This document shows, piece by piece, positions 47,057-59,299 of a stretch of DNA of 64,000 nucleotides. The DNA is from Macrostomum hystrix (lineage: Eukaryota > Platyhelminthes > Macrostomidae), in contig CATNEN010000033.1 in NCBI GenBank assembly GCA_950097015.1, forward strand, positions 2,356,001 through 2,420,000. Direction: 5' to 3'. The stretch's first letter is position 1, and each line of letters begins with the position of its first letter. The notes beneath the pieces were generated by a model, which saw only the letters and a program-made list of their open reading frames with translations, made no database searches and was not told where the DNA came from. Made by a program: the position numbers and the translations under genes.

Positions 47057-47460
47057 AACTTATGTCAACAATAATGGTAATGCTCAATGCTTAAAATCCA
47101 AAACCTACAGTCTACTGCTTATGAATAAAGGCGAGCAGAAGTACAGCAACTGTTCTAAATCACGGGTTATTTCAACTGCCATTAAAAACTTTACCTGTCT
47201 TTGCGTGCGCACTTCCCACAGAAATTCTAGGCCGACTTTCAATGCGGAGGCAGAACTGGACAGAGAAATGACAGTCATACTTTGCTGATATACAGATTGA
47301 CTGCCTCCCCCCAGCTAGCAGGGCTGTGATTGGCTGGGCCCCGGGTCTAACAGAGCACAGCTGGCCAACTGCAGCTTATTGGTCCGCTTAGAGTACAACC
47401 AATCTGCTGAGGATTTTTTGTTGCTTGATAATAAATATAAACAGATATCCCACTCAGCTG
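47057..47460. promoter_or_regulatory. GC-richer island with CCAAT motifs
   Basis: Between 47320 and 47400 there are ctgattggctggg-type motifs (tgattggctgg at about 47329, cttattggtccg, caaccaatctg), that is, CCAAT boxes in both orientations. It is a candidate promoter, possibly of the LZTS-like gene on the minus strand. No start site is visible. Confidence 0.25.
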
Positions 47461-48195
47461 CACCTTTCTCAGCTTCACCCTTCTCAGATCCCATCTCAGC
47501 TTCACCCTTCTCAGATCCCATCTCAGCTTCACCCTTCTCAGATCCCATCTCAGCTTCACCCTTCTCAGATCCCATCTCAGCTTCACCCTTCTCAGATCCC
47601 ATCTCAGCTTCACCCTTCTCAGATCCCATCTCAGCTTCACCCTTCTCAGATCCCATCTCAGCTTCACCCTTCTCAGATCCCATCTCAGCTTCACCCTTCT
47701 CAGATCCCATCTCAGCTTCACCCTTCTCAGATCCCATCTCGGCTTCACCCTTCTCAGATCCCATCTCAGCTTCACCCTTCTCAGATCCCATCTCGGCTTC
47801 ACCCTTCTCAGATCCCATCTCAGCTTCACCCTTCTCAGATCCCATCTCGGCTTCACCCTTCTCAGATCCCATCTCGGCTTCACCCTTCTCAGATCCCATC
47901 TCGGCTTCACCCTTCTCAGATCCCATCTCGGCTTCACCCTTCTCAGATCCCATCTCGGCTTCACCCTTCTCAGATCCCATCTCGGCTTCACCCTTCTCAG
48001 ATCCCATCTCGGCTTCACCCTTCTCAGATCCCATCTCGGCTTCACCCTTCTCAGATCCCATCTCGGCTTCACCCTTCTCAGATCCCATCTCGGCTTCACC
48101 CTTCTCAGATCCCATCTCGGCTTCACCCTTCTCAGATCCCATCTCGGCTTCACCCTTCTCAGATCCCATCTCGGCTTCACCCTTCTCAGATCCCA
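47460..48195. repeat. 27-bp minisatellite
   Basis: About 27 near-identical copies of a unit with core ttcacccttctcagatccca then tctcagc. The left copies carry ctcagc, the right copies ctcggc, and a few alternate between. The unit is nine codons long, so frames such as MGSEKGEAE repeat without coding meaning. Confidence 0.97.
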
Positions 48196-48394
48196 TATCA
48201 TTCACCATTCTCCAAATGACTAATGCTAAGTAGATTATTTTCAGATAATGCAATAAAATAGGTCTAAAGGCGAACAATTTATTTTTTGTGCAAATCTTTG
48301 GAAAACAGAGAAGTAAATCAAAGCATTTAAGCAATCATTTGAAATCCTTTGGCTACTAGTGACCAGTAGCTGGGCGGTAAGTAGTATAGTGAGT

Positions 48395-51035
48395 GCAGGT
48401 GTGTGGTGAATGAGAACAGGCGTGTGGTGAATGAGTGCAGGTGTGTTGTGAATGAGTGCAGGCGTGTGGTGAATGAGTACAGGTGTGTTGTGAATGAGTG
48501 CAGGTGTGTTGTGAATGAGTGCAGGTGTGTTGTGAATGAGTGCAGGCGTGTGGTGAATGAGTACAGGTGTGTTGTGAATGAGTGCAGGTGTGTTGTGAAT
48601 GAGTGCAGGTGTGTTGTGAATGAGTGCAGGCGTGTGGTGAATGAGTGCAGGTGTGTTGTGAATGAGTGCAGGTGTGTTGTGAATGAGTGCAGGTGTGTTG
48701 TGAATGAGTGCAGGCGTGTGGTGAATGAGTACAGGTGTGTTGTGAATGAGTGCAGGTGTGTTGTGAATGAGTGCAGGTGTGTGGTGAATGAGTACAGGTG
48801 TGTGGTGAATGAGTGCAGGTGTGTTGTGAATGAGTGCAGGCGTGTGGTTAATTAGTGCAGGTGTGTTGTGAATGAGTGCAGGCGTGTGGTGAATGAGTGC
48901 AGGTGTGTTGTGAATGAGTGCAGGTGTGTTGTGAATGAGTGCAGGTGTGTTGTGAATGAGTGCAGGTGTGTTGTGAATGAGTGCAGGTGTGTGGTGAATG
49001 AGTGCAGGTGTGTTGTGAATGAGTGCAGGTGTGTGGTGAATGAGTGCAGGTGTGTTGTGAATGAGTGCAGGCGTGTTGTGAATGAGTGCAGGTGTGTTGT
49101 GAATGAGTGCAGTCGTGTGGTGAATGAGTGCAGGCGTGTGGTGAATGAGTACAGGTGTGTTGTGAATGAGTGCAGGCGTGTGGTGAATGAGTGCAGGCGT
49201 GTGGTAAATGAGTGTAGGCGTGTGGTGAATGAGTGCAGGTGTGTGGTGAATGAGTGCAGGCGTGTGGTGAATGAGTGCAGGCGTGTGGTGAATGAGTACA
49301 GGCGTGTGGTGAATGAGTGCATGCGTGTGGTGAATGAGTACAGGTGTGTTGTGAATGAGTGCAGGCGTGTGGTGAATGAGTGCAGGCGTGTGGTGAATGA
49401 GTACAGGTGTGTTGTGAATGAGTGCAGGTGTGTCATGAATGTGTGCAGGTGTGTTGTGAATGAGTGCAGGCGTGTGGTGAATGAGTACAGGTGTGTTGTG
49501 AATGAGTGCAGGCGTGTGGTGAATGAGTGCAGGCGTGTGGTGAATGAGTGCAGGCGTGTGGTGAATGAGTGCAGGTGTGTGGTGAATGAGTGCAGGTGTG
49601 TGGTGAATGAGTGCAGGTGTGTGGTGAATGAGTGCAGGTGTGTGGTGAATGAGTGCAGGTGTGTTGTGAAGGAGTGCAGGTGTGTGGTGAATGAGTGCAG
49701 GCGTGTGGTGAATGAGTGCAGGTGTGTTGTGAATGAGTGCAGGTGTGTGGTGAATGAGTGCAGGCGTGTGGTGAATGAGTGCAGGTGTGTTGTGAATGAG
49801 TGCAGGTGTGTGGTGAATGAGTGCAGGTGTGTGGTGAATGAGTGCAGGTGTGTTGTGAATGAGTGCAGGTGTGTTGTGAATGAGTGCAGGTGTGTGGTGA
49901 ATGAGTGCAGGTGTGTCGTGAATGAGTGCAGGTGTGTGGTGAATGAGTGCAGGTGTGTTGTGAATGAGTGCAGGTGTGTGGTGAATGAGTGCAGGTGTGT
50001 GGTGAATGAGTGCAGGTGTGTTGTGAATGAGTGCAGGTGTGTGGTGAATGAGTGCAGGTGTGTTGTGAATGAGTGCAGGTGTGTGGTGAATGAGTGCAGG
50101 TGTGTTGTGAATGAGTGCAGGTGTGTGGTGAATGAGTGCAGGTGTGTTGTGAATGAGTGCAGGTGTGTGGTGAATGAGTGCAGGTGTGTTGTGAATGAGT
50201 GCAGGTGTGTGGTGAATGAGTGCAGGCGTGTGGTGAATGAGTACAGGTGTGTTGTGAATGAGTGCAGGCGTGTGGTGAATGAGTGCAGGCGTGTGGTGAA
50301 TGAGTACAGGTGTGTTGTGAATGAGTGCAGGCGTGTGGTGAATGAGTGCAGGTGTGTTGTGAATGAGTGCAGGTGTGTGGTGAATGAGTGCAGGTGTGTT
50401 GTGAATGAGTGCAGGTGTGTGGTGAATGAGTGCAGGTGTGTTGTGAATGAGTGCAGGTGTGTGGTGAATGAGTGCAGGCGTGTGGTGAATGAGTACAGGT
50501 GTGTTGTGAATGAGTGCAGGCGTGTGGTGAATGAGTGCAGGCGTGTGGTGAATGAGTACAGGTGTGTTGTGAATGAGTGCAGGTGTGTGGTGAATGAGTG
50601 CAGGTGTGTTGTGAATGAGTGCAGGTGTGTGGTGAATGAGTGCAGGTTTGTGGTGAATGAGTGCAGGTGTGTGGTGAATGAGTGCAGGCGTGTGGTGAAT
50701 GAGTACAGGTGTGTTGTGAATGAGTGCAGGCGTGTGGTGAATGAGTACAGGTGTGTTGTGAATGAGTGCAGGCGTGTGGTGAATGAGTGCAGGCGTGTGG
50801 TGAATGAGTACAGGTGTGTTGTGAATGAGTGCAGGTGTGTGGTGAATGAGTACAGGCGTGTTGTGAATGAGTGCAGGTGTGTGGTGAATGAGTACAGGTG
50901 TGTTGTGAATGAGTGCAGGCGTGTGGTGAATGAGTGCAGGCGTGTGGTGAATGAGTGTAGGCGTGTGGTGAATGAGTGCAGGTGTGTGGTGAATGAGTGT
51001 AGGCGTGTGGTGAATGAGTGCAGGTGTGTGGTGAC
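48395..51035. repeat. 21-bp minisatellite (about 2.6 kb)
   Basis: About 126 copies of gtgtgttgtgaatgagtgca plus g, with t/c and g/t variants (gcgtgtggtg, gagtacag). The unit is seven codons long, so very long frames exist on both strands; these are artefacts. Confidence 0.97.
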
Positions 51036-51349
51036 ACACTTTTACAACCAGCTTTAATTGTCCAAAACCTATTTTTTTGCCTTTCTGGATTCCTGGGGCT
51101 TTTATATTGTTGTAACCGGAAAATACAAAAACGCAAGTTGAAATCCTTTGCATTGCCTTACTGATTGCTTTATTCGTATCCGGACGAGAAAATTCAATAC
51201 GCGTCTCAACCATTTGCAAACCAATGTTCTTTACATCATTAGCTTCTAAGTTGATCTCTAATACTTCAACTGTTTCCTGACTAATCACAGACGAAATGTT
51301 CTTCTTCTTGACTTTGAAATTCAAGGTTCAGCTCAAAGTTGCTCAAAGT
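51036..51349. other. Flank of the 21-bp array
   Basis: A minus-strand frame of about 95 codons starts at 51324 (MNFKVKKKNISSV...) and then runs into the array. It is AT-rich with no recognised domain, and there is no consensus donor at the array edge, so I do not call a gene. Confidence 0.3.
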
Positions 51350-51757
51350 TCAAAGCTTCGCTCCCTTGAATATAATCTGTTTATGCGTGCCCATAGCGTG
51401 TTGCGCTGACGAATGCGGTTGCGCATTCGCAGACGGCGAAAGAAGTGATTCGAAGAAGGGCGTCGATCTTCGAAAGTCCGTCGGCCGTGGAAAGGCTTCC
51501 GCTGCTTGACGAATCAAAGCCTGTGTGCCGGCCGCGCCGCTCGTTCCACTGCCAGGTCGACCCTGCCGGTTGACGAACTGGCCGCTGATTGGCCCGGCCC
51601 GGGGTGTCGCGCTTAAGTAGGGTCGCATCAGATTGGCTAGCCGTCTTCCTATTGGCTGGACCCACCAGACCGGGGTTGGTCCGATGCCTTGGCTGTAGAG
51701 CAGGGTGATCGGCCGGTCGCGTGCGTAGGCCTGGCTGGGGCGCGCATGCACTAACAA
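51350..51757 (-). CDS. Hypothetical ORF in a GC-rich island
   Basis: Minus-strand frame of 135 residues (starts MLVHARPSQAYARDRPITLL) in one of the few GC-rich islands of this half of the window, which is how exons look here. No domain is recognised. The protein is rich in Pro, Arg, Ser and Ala, with no membrane segment. The same stretch contains three ATTGGC motifs within about 70 bp (51590-51660), so it may instead be a promoter. It could be an exon of an unidentified gene or the 5' part of the LZTS-like locus. Confidence 0.25.
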   Translation of the reverse strand: MLVHARPSQAYARDRPITLLYSQGIGPTPVWWVQPIGRRLANLMRPYLSATPRAGPISGQFVNRQGRPGSGTSGAAGTQALIRQAAEAFPRPTDFRRSTPFFESLLSPSANAQPHSSAQHAMGTHKQIIFKGAKL

Positions 51758-53770
51758 CTAACCTATAACATACGTTATAATAATTCGTTAATATTGACGT
51801 CGCGAATAAGTTACTTCAAGTAGAAATATACGCATTATACGAGTATAATAAACATGCTGACACTACACTTCTGATTATGAGAGTGGCCCTCTCCGCCGCG
51901 CCCGAGTAATATTTTGGTATAAAAAACTCACCTCTTCGACAGATGGCAGACAACTACTTGTACTCGTATTATGTACAGACGAACAAAGCAAAAAAGCATT
52001 AAAAAACGCACTTCACTAGCCAGATAAAAACTAACTGTAGTAATATTAAAAATTAACACAGAACAATAATCCGTACAGCCAAATCGCAGATTCACTTTCA
52101 ACGCTATTTCGCAGGAGAAAACTTCCTGCGATAGACAGAATTTATAGACAAAGGCAAGGAGGAGGTCAGGGACTTTATACTCGCATAAATCTAAAAAGGA
52201 CAGGGGAGGTTTCTCGAAACCAACTTAGGAAAGACCATAGACGTGTCTATAGTGTTTAGTGTCATGTATGTGAAATGTCTGTCACCCAGAATGTCTATCA
52301 GGGTGTCTTTGACATGGAAGCCAAGTCACGATTTCAGCCATAGACAGTTCTTTTCGCTTCTGCTCAACTTACGCACAGCCTAAGTTGCGCAAAAGAAAAG
52401 ATGGCTTTGGGAAATGTTCTTACGAACACACTTAGGGTCTGCGCAAATTCCGGACTTACGGGGGATCTTACCATAGATCTTATGACACTTTCGAGAACCC
52501 CCCCAGGGCTCTATAGCCTCCGACATCTTGTCTGCGCCCATAGACTACCAGTAGAGCCTCAGTCTCTTCTCTTTTCCTTTTTTAAGAGAAAGACAGGAGC
52601 CTCGAAACTCCAGACTTTGTGCGTGAACTAAAGTGTTAAGTTCGCACCAATCGATAATTCGATAGTGGTGGCCTCGTAGAACTTTTAAGAGGTTTGTTTT
52701 TCTTTCGACTCACCAACAAAGCGTTTGTGTCTTGCGTGTCATACGACCGATGGTGCTAGGGACGATTGGGAAGCTAAGAATTAAAAGGCCTCATTCTGTA
52801 CCAGTAAGCGCCAGAGTGTTTGTTATATTTCGAATATAATTCTGAATATGTACCGGGGAACCATTACATGATAAATGATACAATCCGATAAATTTAAAAC
52901 TACACGTGACAGTATTACAAAACAGTTATACTACAGTGATCCTTGGGTTCATATTTATGATATCGGATGTATCCTGGTTAAATAAAATCTTTCAGCTTGT
53001 TAATTCAGGGTCACCATGAATATTTATTTCCTCAGACAGACAGGCAGAAGCTGACAGACACGTATGCAGTCTTCCATTTAGCCAATAATTCTCAGTTATT
53101 CAGTGAATTTCACTTCGAAGCGAGCAAATAAAGTTTACGTTAATTCAACGCAAACAAAATGGAAAACGACACGGTCTGCAGCCAGTCGATGCAAAACACG
53201 CTGTAGATTTTGCAAACAGTCAAAAATGAGAGCGCTTCCTGCCAGAACAATAGAATGTACACAATTGTGTTTGAATAGCTATAATTTTTGGTGGGAACTG
53301 AAATGCTTTTCCTGACAATCATTCACTATAGCTTTCCTCCACTCTTGGTTGCCTTGTGCAGCTTTCCATACGGGATTGCATTCCCTTTGCTCTGCTTCCC
53401 TTTATTGTTTATCCCACTAGTCGATAGCGTTTTTAAAGGATTTGCTTGTTTAAAAATGATTAAAAATATTATTAAATATGAAAAAATGGCAGCAATGTGC
53501 ATCAATTTGCGGAATCCGCATTTTAATAGTGGATGCTGCTTGCCGACATGCTTAGCAGTGCCCTTGCAGAGGAGTGAGGGCAAATCACAAATCAAATATA
53601 GTAACTTAGATTCATTTGATAACTAGTTTCTGGATAATCGAAATTTTCGAATTTTTCCTTAAGATTTCAAATACATGAATGAATAAATATATATACCTGC
53701 ATCATATTTTGATATTGTAAAAAATATAACAGTTTAAGATTTACAATCTCGTAATCTTAAACTGATTCAA
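51758..53770. other. Non-repetitive intergenic stretch
   Basis: Mostly AT-rich. There are short frames at 52401-52631 (76 codons) and 53288-53626 (112 codons), without domains. The section 52160-52640 is richer in GC, with tccataga and ccatagac motifs, and could be a mobile-element remnant. No splice-bounded exon was recognised. Confidence 0.35.
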
Positions 53771-53839
53771 AGCAAATAAGTCATGCAAGGACTTAAGCCA
53801 GGACAAGGACAAGGACCTAGTAGGGTAGCAACCGGGACT

Positions 53840-53975
53840 CTGGAATTACTGGGCAGGTCTGGAGTCACCGGGAAGGTCTGGAGTCACAGGGAAGGTTTGG
53901 AGTCACCGGGAAGGTTTGGAGTCACCGGGAAGGTTTGGAGTCACAGGGAAGGTTTGGAGTCACAGGGAAGGTCAG
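53840..53975. repeat. 19-bp tandem repeat leading into the 14-bp array
   Basis: About seven copies of gtcacagggaaggtttgga and variants, which pass directly into the 14-bp repeat. Confidence 0.9.
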
Positions 53976-54700
53976 GAATCACAGGTCAGGAATCACAGGT
54001 CAGGAATCACCGGTCAGGAATCACAGGTCAGGAATCACAGGTCAGGAATCACAGGTCAGGAATCACAGGTCAGGAATCACAGGTCAGGAATCACAGGTCA
54101 GGAATCACAGGTCAGGAATCACAGGTCAGGAATCACAGGTCAGGAATCACAGGTCAGGAATCACAGGTCAGGAATCACAGGTCAGGAATCACAGGTCAGG
54201 AATCACAGGTCAGGAATCACAGGTCAGGAATCACAGGTCAGGAATCACAGGTCAGGAATCACAGGTCAGGAATCACAGGTCAGGAATCACAGGTCAGGAA
54301 TCACAGGTCAGGAATCACAGGTCAGGAATCACAGGCTATGAATCACAGGTCAGGAATCACAGGTCAGGAATCACAGGCCAGGAATCACAGGTCAGGAATC
54401 ACAGGTCAGGAATCACAGGTCAGGAATCACAGGTCAGGAATCACAGGTCAGGAATCACAGGTCAGGAATCACAGGCCAGGAATCACAGGCCAGGAATCAC
54501 AGGTCAGGAATCACAGGGTAGGAATCACAGGTCAGGAATCACAGGTCAGGAATCACAGGGTAGGAATCACAGGTCAGGAATCACAGGTCAGGAATCACAG
54601 GTCAGGAATCACAGGCCAGGAATCACAGGTCAGGAATCACAGGTCAGGAATCACAGGTCAGGAATCACAGGTCAGGAATCACAGGTCAGGAATCACAGGG
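53970..54700. repeat. 14-bp minisatellite
   Basis: About 52 copies of caggaatcacaggt with few variants (ccagg, gtagg, ctatg). Confidence 0.97.
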
Positions 54701-55308
54701 GAGAGTAGAAACCCAGCACCGATCAAGGGTCTCGAACAAGTTTCATGGCTAGACTAAAGAGCGGTTATGTAAATTTGCTAATAATAAAATTGCTTAGCTT
54801 AGTGGATGCCATGCAAAGTACAAGACATTTTTTGTTCTGGATGCACAAGCAGTTTTGTTAGGCCTTCTAAATTATTTATACTGACAGCGCTATTCATTGC
54901 CCAGCAATAAAGGAGCTTTACAGTTGTGCTTTAAAGATTCTATCAAGTACATGAGAGCCCGATCAACCTGTGGCTCTAGATCACAAGCGACGAATGTGTG
55001 GCAACTGGTTCCCGGAATAAAAATGTGACATTCACTATGCTGAAAATCTGGTGTGGCTCTTGGTACTAAATACCAATGGATTTTTGCTTCCGTGTTTATG
55101 ATAATTGATGCTAACTGCCGGTCCTTAACTAATGAGAAATCGTACCCCACAGTATTATTGTATCTACCTTATAAAGTTTGGACCTGGTAATTTCGGCCAA
55201 AATTTACGTTCATTGCTACACAGCCCCTGTTTGTTGGTATGCAGCCATATACAGGAGCCCCGATAGCTTTACTAAATTAAGCCCTAATTGCTGCAGTTTT
55301 TATTGGCA
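54701..55308. other. Spacer between 14-bp and tetranucleotide arrays
   Basis: A minus frame of 86 codons (54890-55150) has no recognised domain. Nothing else is supported. Confidence 0.35.
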
Positions 55309-55653
55309 CCGTCTGTCTGTCTGTCTGTATGTCTGTATGTCTGTCTGTATGTCTGTCTGTATGTCTGTCTGTATGTCTGTCTGTATGTCTGTCTGTCTAT
55401 CTGTCTGTATGTCTGTCTGTATGTCTGTCTGTATGTCTGTCTGCATGTCTGTCTGTATGTCTATCTGTCTGTATGTCTGTCTGTATGTCTGTCTGTATGT
55501 CTGTCTGTATGTCTGTCTGTCTATCTGTCTGTATGTCTGTCTGTCTGTCTGTCTGTCTGTATGTCTGTATGTCTGTCTGTATGTCTGTCTGTATGTCTGT
55601 CTGTCTATCTGTCTGTATGTCTGTCTGTATGTCTGTCTGTATGTCTGTCTGTA

Positions 55654-55712
<59 letters not shown>

Positions 55713-56121
55713 ATGTCTGTCTGTCTATCTGTCTGTATGTCTGTCTGTCTATCTGTCTGTATGTCTGTCTGTCTATCTGTCTGTATGTCTGTCTGTATGT
55801 CTGTCTGTATGTCTGTCTGTATGTCTGTCTGTCTGTCTGTATGTCTGTCTGTCTGTCTGTATGTCTGTCTGTATGTCTGTCTGTATGTCTGTCTGTCTAT
55901 CTGTCTGTATGTCTGTCTGTATGTCTGTCTGTATGTCTGTCTGTATGTCTGTCTGTCTGTCTGTATGTCTGTCTGTCTGTCTGTCTATCTGTCTGTATGT
56001 CTGTCTGTATGTCTGTCTGTATGTCTGTCTGTATGTCTGTCTGTCTGTCTGTATGTCTGTCTGTCTGTCTGTATGTCTGTCTGTATGTCTGTCTGTATGT
56101 CTGTCTGTCTATCTGTCTGTA

Positions 56122-56168
<47 letters not shown>

Positions 56169-56181
56169 ATGTCTGTCTGTA

Positions 56182-56236
<55 letters not shown>

Positions 56237-56249
56237 ATGTCTGTCTGTA

Positions 56250-56304
<55 letters not shown>

Positions 56305-56305
56305 A

Positions 56306-56360
<55 letters not shown>

Positions 56361-56445
56361 ATGTCTGTCTGTATGTCTGTCTGTCTATCTGTCTGTCTAT
56401 CTGTCTGTCTGTCTGTCGGTCTGTATGTCTGTCTGTATATCTGTC
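55309..56445. repeat. (CTGT)n tetranucleotide microsatellite, 1.1 kb
   Basis: Imperfect ctgt repeats with regularly spaced ctat and gtat interruptions. The interruptions form short composite units (tgtctgtctgta), so a secondary period of 12 bp is visible. All frames are open by chance. Confidence 0.97.
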
Positions 56446-57184
56446 TGTTGGTAGTGTGGGTATTAAGCGGACTAATATTTGAAAGGATTTCGCAGTTTTC
56501 AAAAGCTTCAGTGGCACGTGAATTCGATAATAATTTCGCGGTGCTGAAATAATTTAGTGATGTCCGCACAAAATGCCACAGCATTATTAGGCTGCCGGAC
56601 AAGGAAATTAATCAGGGATGAAAGAAAATTCTGTTGAGTTTCAGCCAGACCGAATTAAGTGGCTAATTGGCACCGCGGGGCTTAGCTACCGCCGACCGGA
56701 TTCCAAGCCTTTCATCCCGTCCATTTGCTAAATCTCCTACCGGCCTCACCAGGTTGCAAGATGAAGCACATTGCGGCAATCTTTTATGTCTCTACCCTCA
56801 CGATCCGCTGTTCCCACAATGCATCAGTACAATCCCGCCTTGCATTCCCTGGCTCAAGGGGGAGATCTGGCAAACTCCCACGGGTGAGGAAATTGCTTCT
56901 GAAGAGCCTTGCCTGCTTGATGCTGGCCGACAAATTCATTGGTCGGTAAGAATATTTCCATTCAAATTCGGCAAGCATTTCCCAAAAATCGTGTATCCGT
57001 ATCAAAGAGGGATAATGTTCTCTCTCAAATCTGGTTTCCAAACTAGTGATCTCTGATCATTTAGAATTTTCCAGTCCTTAATGTACAAGTGATTTGAGAT
57101 TCTAGTTGCCCAGAACACCTTTCGCTGTATTGCATAGTGAATAGCGTAGTCTCTGACTGCTTTATTGTTGGACCATCCACCCAC
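56446..57184. other. Spacer, partly GC-rich
   Basis: The segment 56660-57050 shows frames of 74-129 codons on both strands without domains or clear splice sites. I do not call a gene. Confidence 0.35.
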
Positions 57185-58250
57185 TCCCTTTCTAGCTGAT
57201 TTGCTGACTAGTTTATGCTTAAACTACCCACCCCACTCCCTTTCTAGCTGATTTGCTGACTAGTTCATGCTTTAACTACCCACCCCACTCCCTTTCTAGC
57301 TGATTTGCTGACTAGTTCATGCTTTAACTACCTACCCCACTCCCTTTCTAGCTGATTTGCTGACTAGTTCATGCTTAAACTACCCACCCCACTCCCTTTC
57401 TAGCTGATTTGCTGACTAGTTCATACTTAAACTACCTACCCCACTCCCTTTCTAGCTGATTTGCTGACTAGTTTATGCTTAAACTACCTACCCCACTCCC
57501 TTTCTAGCTGATTTGCTGACTAGTTTATGCTTAAACTACCCACCCCACTCCCTTTCTAGCTGATTTGCTGACTAGTTTATGCTTAAACTACCCACCCCAC
57601 TCCCTTTCTAGCTGATTTGCTGACTAGTTTATGCTTAAACTACCCACCCCACTCCCTTTCTAGCTGATTTGCTGACTAGTTCATGCTTAAACTACCTACC
57701 CCACTCCCTTTCTAGCTGATTTGCTGACTAGTTCATACTTAAACTACCTACCCCACTCCCTTTCTAGCTGATTTGCTGACTAGTTTATGCTTAAACTACC
57801 TACCCCACTCCCTTTCTAGCTGATTTGCTGACTAGTTTATGCTTAAACTACCCACCCCACTCCCTTTCTAGCTGATTTGCTGACTAGTTCATGCTTTAAC
57901 TACCCACCCCACTCCCTTTCTAGCTGATTTGCTGACTAGTTTATGCTTAAACTACCCACCCCACTCCCTTTCTAGCTGATTTGCTGACTAGTTCATGCTT
58001 TAACTACCCACCCCACTCCCTTTCTAGCTGATTTGCTGACTAGTTCATACTTAAACTACCTACCCCACTCCCTTTCTAGCTGATTTGCTGACTAGTTTAT
58101 GCTTAAACTACCTACCCCACTCCCTTTCTAGCTGATTTGCTGACTAGTTCATGCTTAAACTACCCACCCCACTCCCTTTCTAGCTGATTTGCTGACTAGT
58201 TCATGCTTTAACTACCCACCCCACTCCCTTTCTAGCGGATTTGCTGACTA
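57185..58250. repeat. 52-bp minisatellite
   Basis: About 20 copies of a 52-bp unit with core cactccctttctagctgatt then tgctgactagtttatgctta. Diverged copies continue to about 58430 (ccagccgattggctgtctag), so the array has a decayed right edge. Confidence 0.95.
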
Positions 58251-58430
58251 GTTTTCATTTTGGCTAACCATCTCACTCCAACTGTAACCAATTTGGTTTT
58301 CTAGTTTTAGTTTCGCTACCCACCCCACTACTTTTCCAGCCGATTGGCTGTCTAGTCTATTGATTGACCACCCACCCCTCTCCCTTCCTATTTTAATCAA
58401 AAGACTTTTTGATTGGCTTACAACACTTTC

Positions 58431-58787
58431 TTTCCAGTCGAATCCGATCAACACCTCGTCTGGTCACTCAGTATTCTCTAGTACCAATCTCTGAGTAAAT
58501 TTAGTCATCGGAGAATGCCAGAAATTGACCATGGTAATCCGTCAAAACATCATTACAAGAAAAAAATGCACTATTTCTCTGGGATGTTGCTACGCACCGG
58601 TGAGGTCTGCTATACGTAGGATAGAAGAGAAATTTTGAAGCCAAAGATGCTCAGTCCACTCGCCTGCCCCCGTCGGAATACATTGCCTAAGGCGCCATTG
58701 TACTAGGGGAAACATGATTAGGAATTCAGCAATTCATTTGCGTGTCAGGTCATGCTAGCCAAATCTCTCATCATTTATATTATGTGA
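58431..58787. other. Spacer
   Basis: I see no coding sequence, array or element. Confidence 0.4.
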
Positions 58788-58940
58788 ATGCTGCTGCTGC
58801 TGCTGCTGCTGCTGCTTCTCAATCCACCTGCCGTCTACTTTGAAGATCAAGAGTTCAATAATGTTGAAGCCCCTCAATTGGCAATCAAGAAACAAGTATT
58901 TGCCATTAGAGTTGAAAATCAGTTATTCAGCCATCGATAA
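58788..58940 (+). CDS. Possible 50-aa ORF with poly-Leu N-terminus
   Basis: ATG followed by (CTG)8 CTT CTC gives MLLLLLLLLLL, then NPPAVYFEDQEFNN and a KKQ, ending FSHR before TAA. The leader could act as a signal sequence made from a CTG microsatellite. No homologue is recognised and there is no supporting splice or polyA evidence, so chance is a serious alternative. Confidence 0.18.
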   Translation: MLLLLLLLLLLNPPAVYFEDQEFNNVEAPQLAIKKQVFAIRVENQLFSHR

Positions 58941-59299
58941 TCTAAGATTAAAAAGTTCTCTTCATAGCATTATAAATGGAGAGGTTTCAATGCAAATTTT
59001 AGTGCTATCTGGACAGAAATTTGAGCAGCCTTCAGAACAGCGAGCATTTTTAAATAAGTTCACTCCATGACTATGGGTTGCACCTCATGTGAAATCCCTT
59101 CAATCACCTGTAGCAGAAATTCATTTTTTTCATTTTTAGCATTTAGTTCTAACCGTGACCAACAATTCTTCATTCGTTTTTCTCAAAAGAATCCCAAAAA
59201 TCCATGGGAATTATGTTGAGGATTAAGAAACTGTCACTTTACAAATCACGGCGCGCAGACCTGACCTTGAGCACGGCTGAGCTGAGCAGAAAATCCCCG

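Noticed and set aside
47315..48334. GSEKGEAEM repeat protein and its counterparts on the other strand
   Set aside because: Perfect 27-bp period, open in all readings, with no conserved flanks. Best explained as a minisatellite.
48241..51324. 1027-codon minus frame with HTPALIH repeats
   Set aside because: It is a 21-bp unit readable in several frames on both strands. Only the first 95 codons are outside the array and they show no domain and no consensus donor.
51036..51324. Real exon at MNFKVKKKNISSV...
   Set aside because: It is AT-rich, unlike the other exons here, with no splice consensus at the array edge and no recognised family. Kept only as a note.
55178..56552. Cys/Leu/Ser-rich frames over 400 codons
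   Set aside because: They derive from a (CTGT)n microsatellite.
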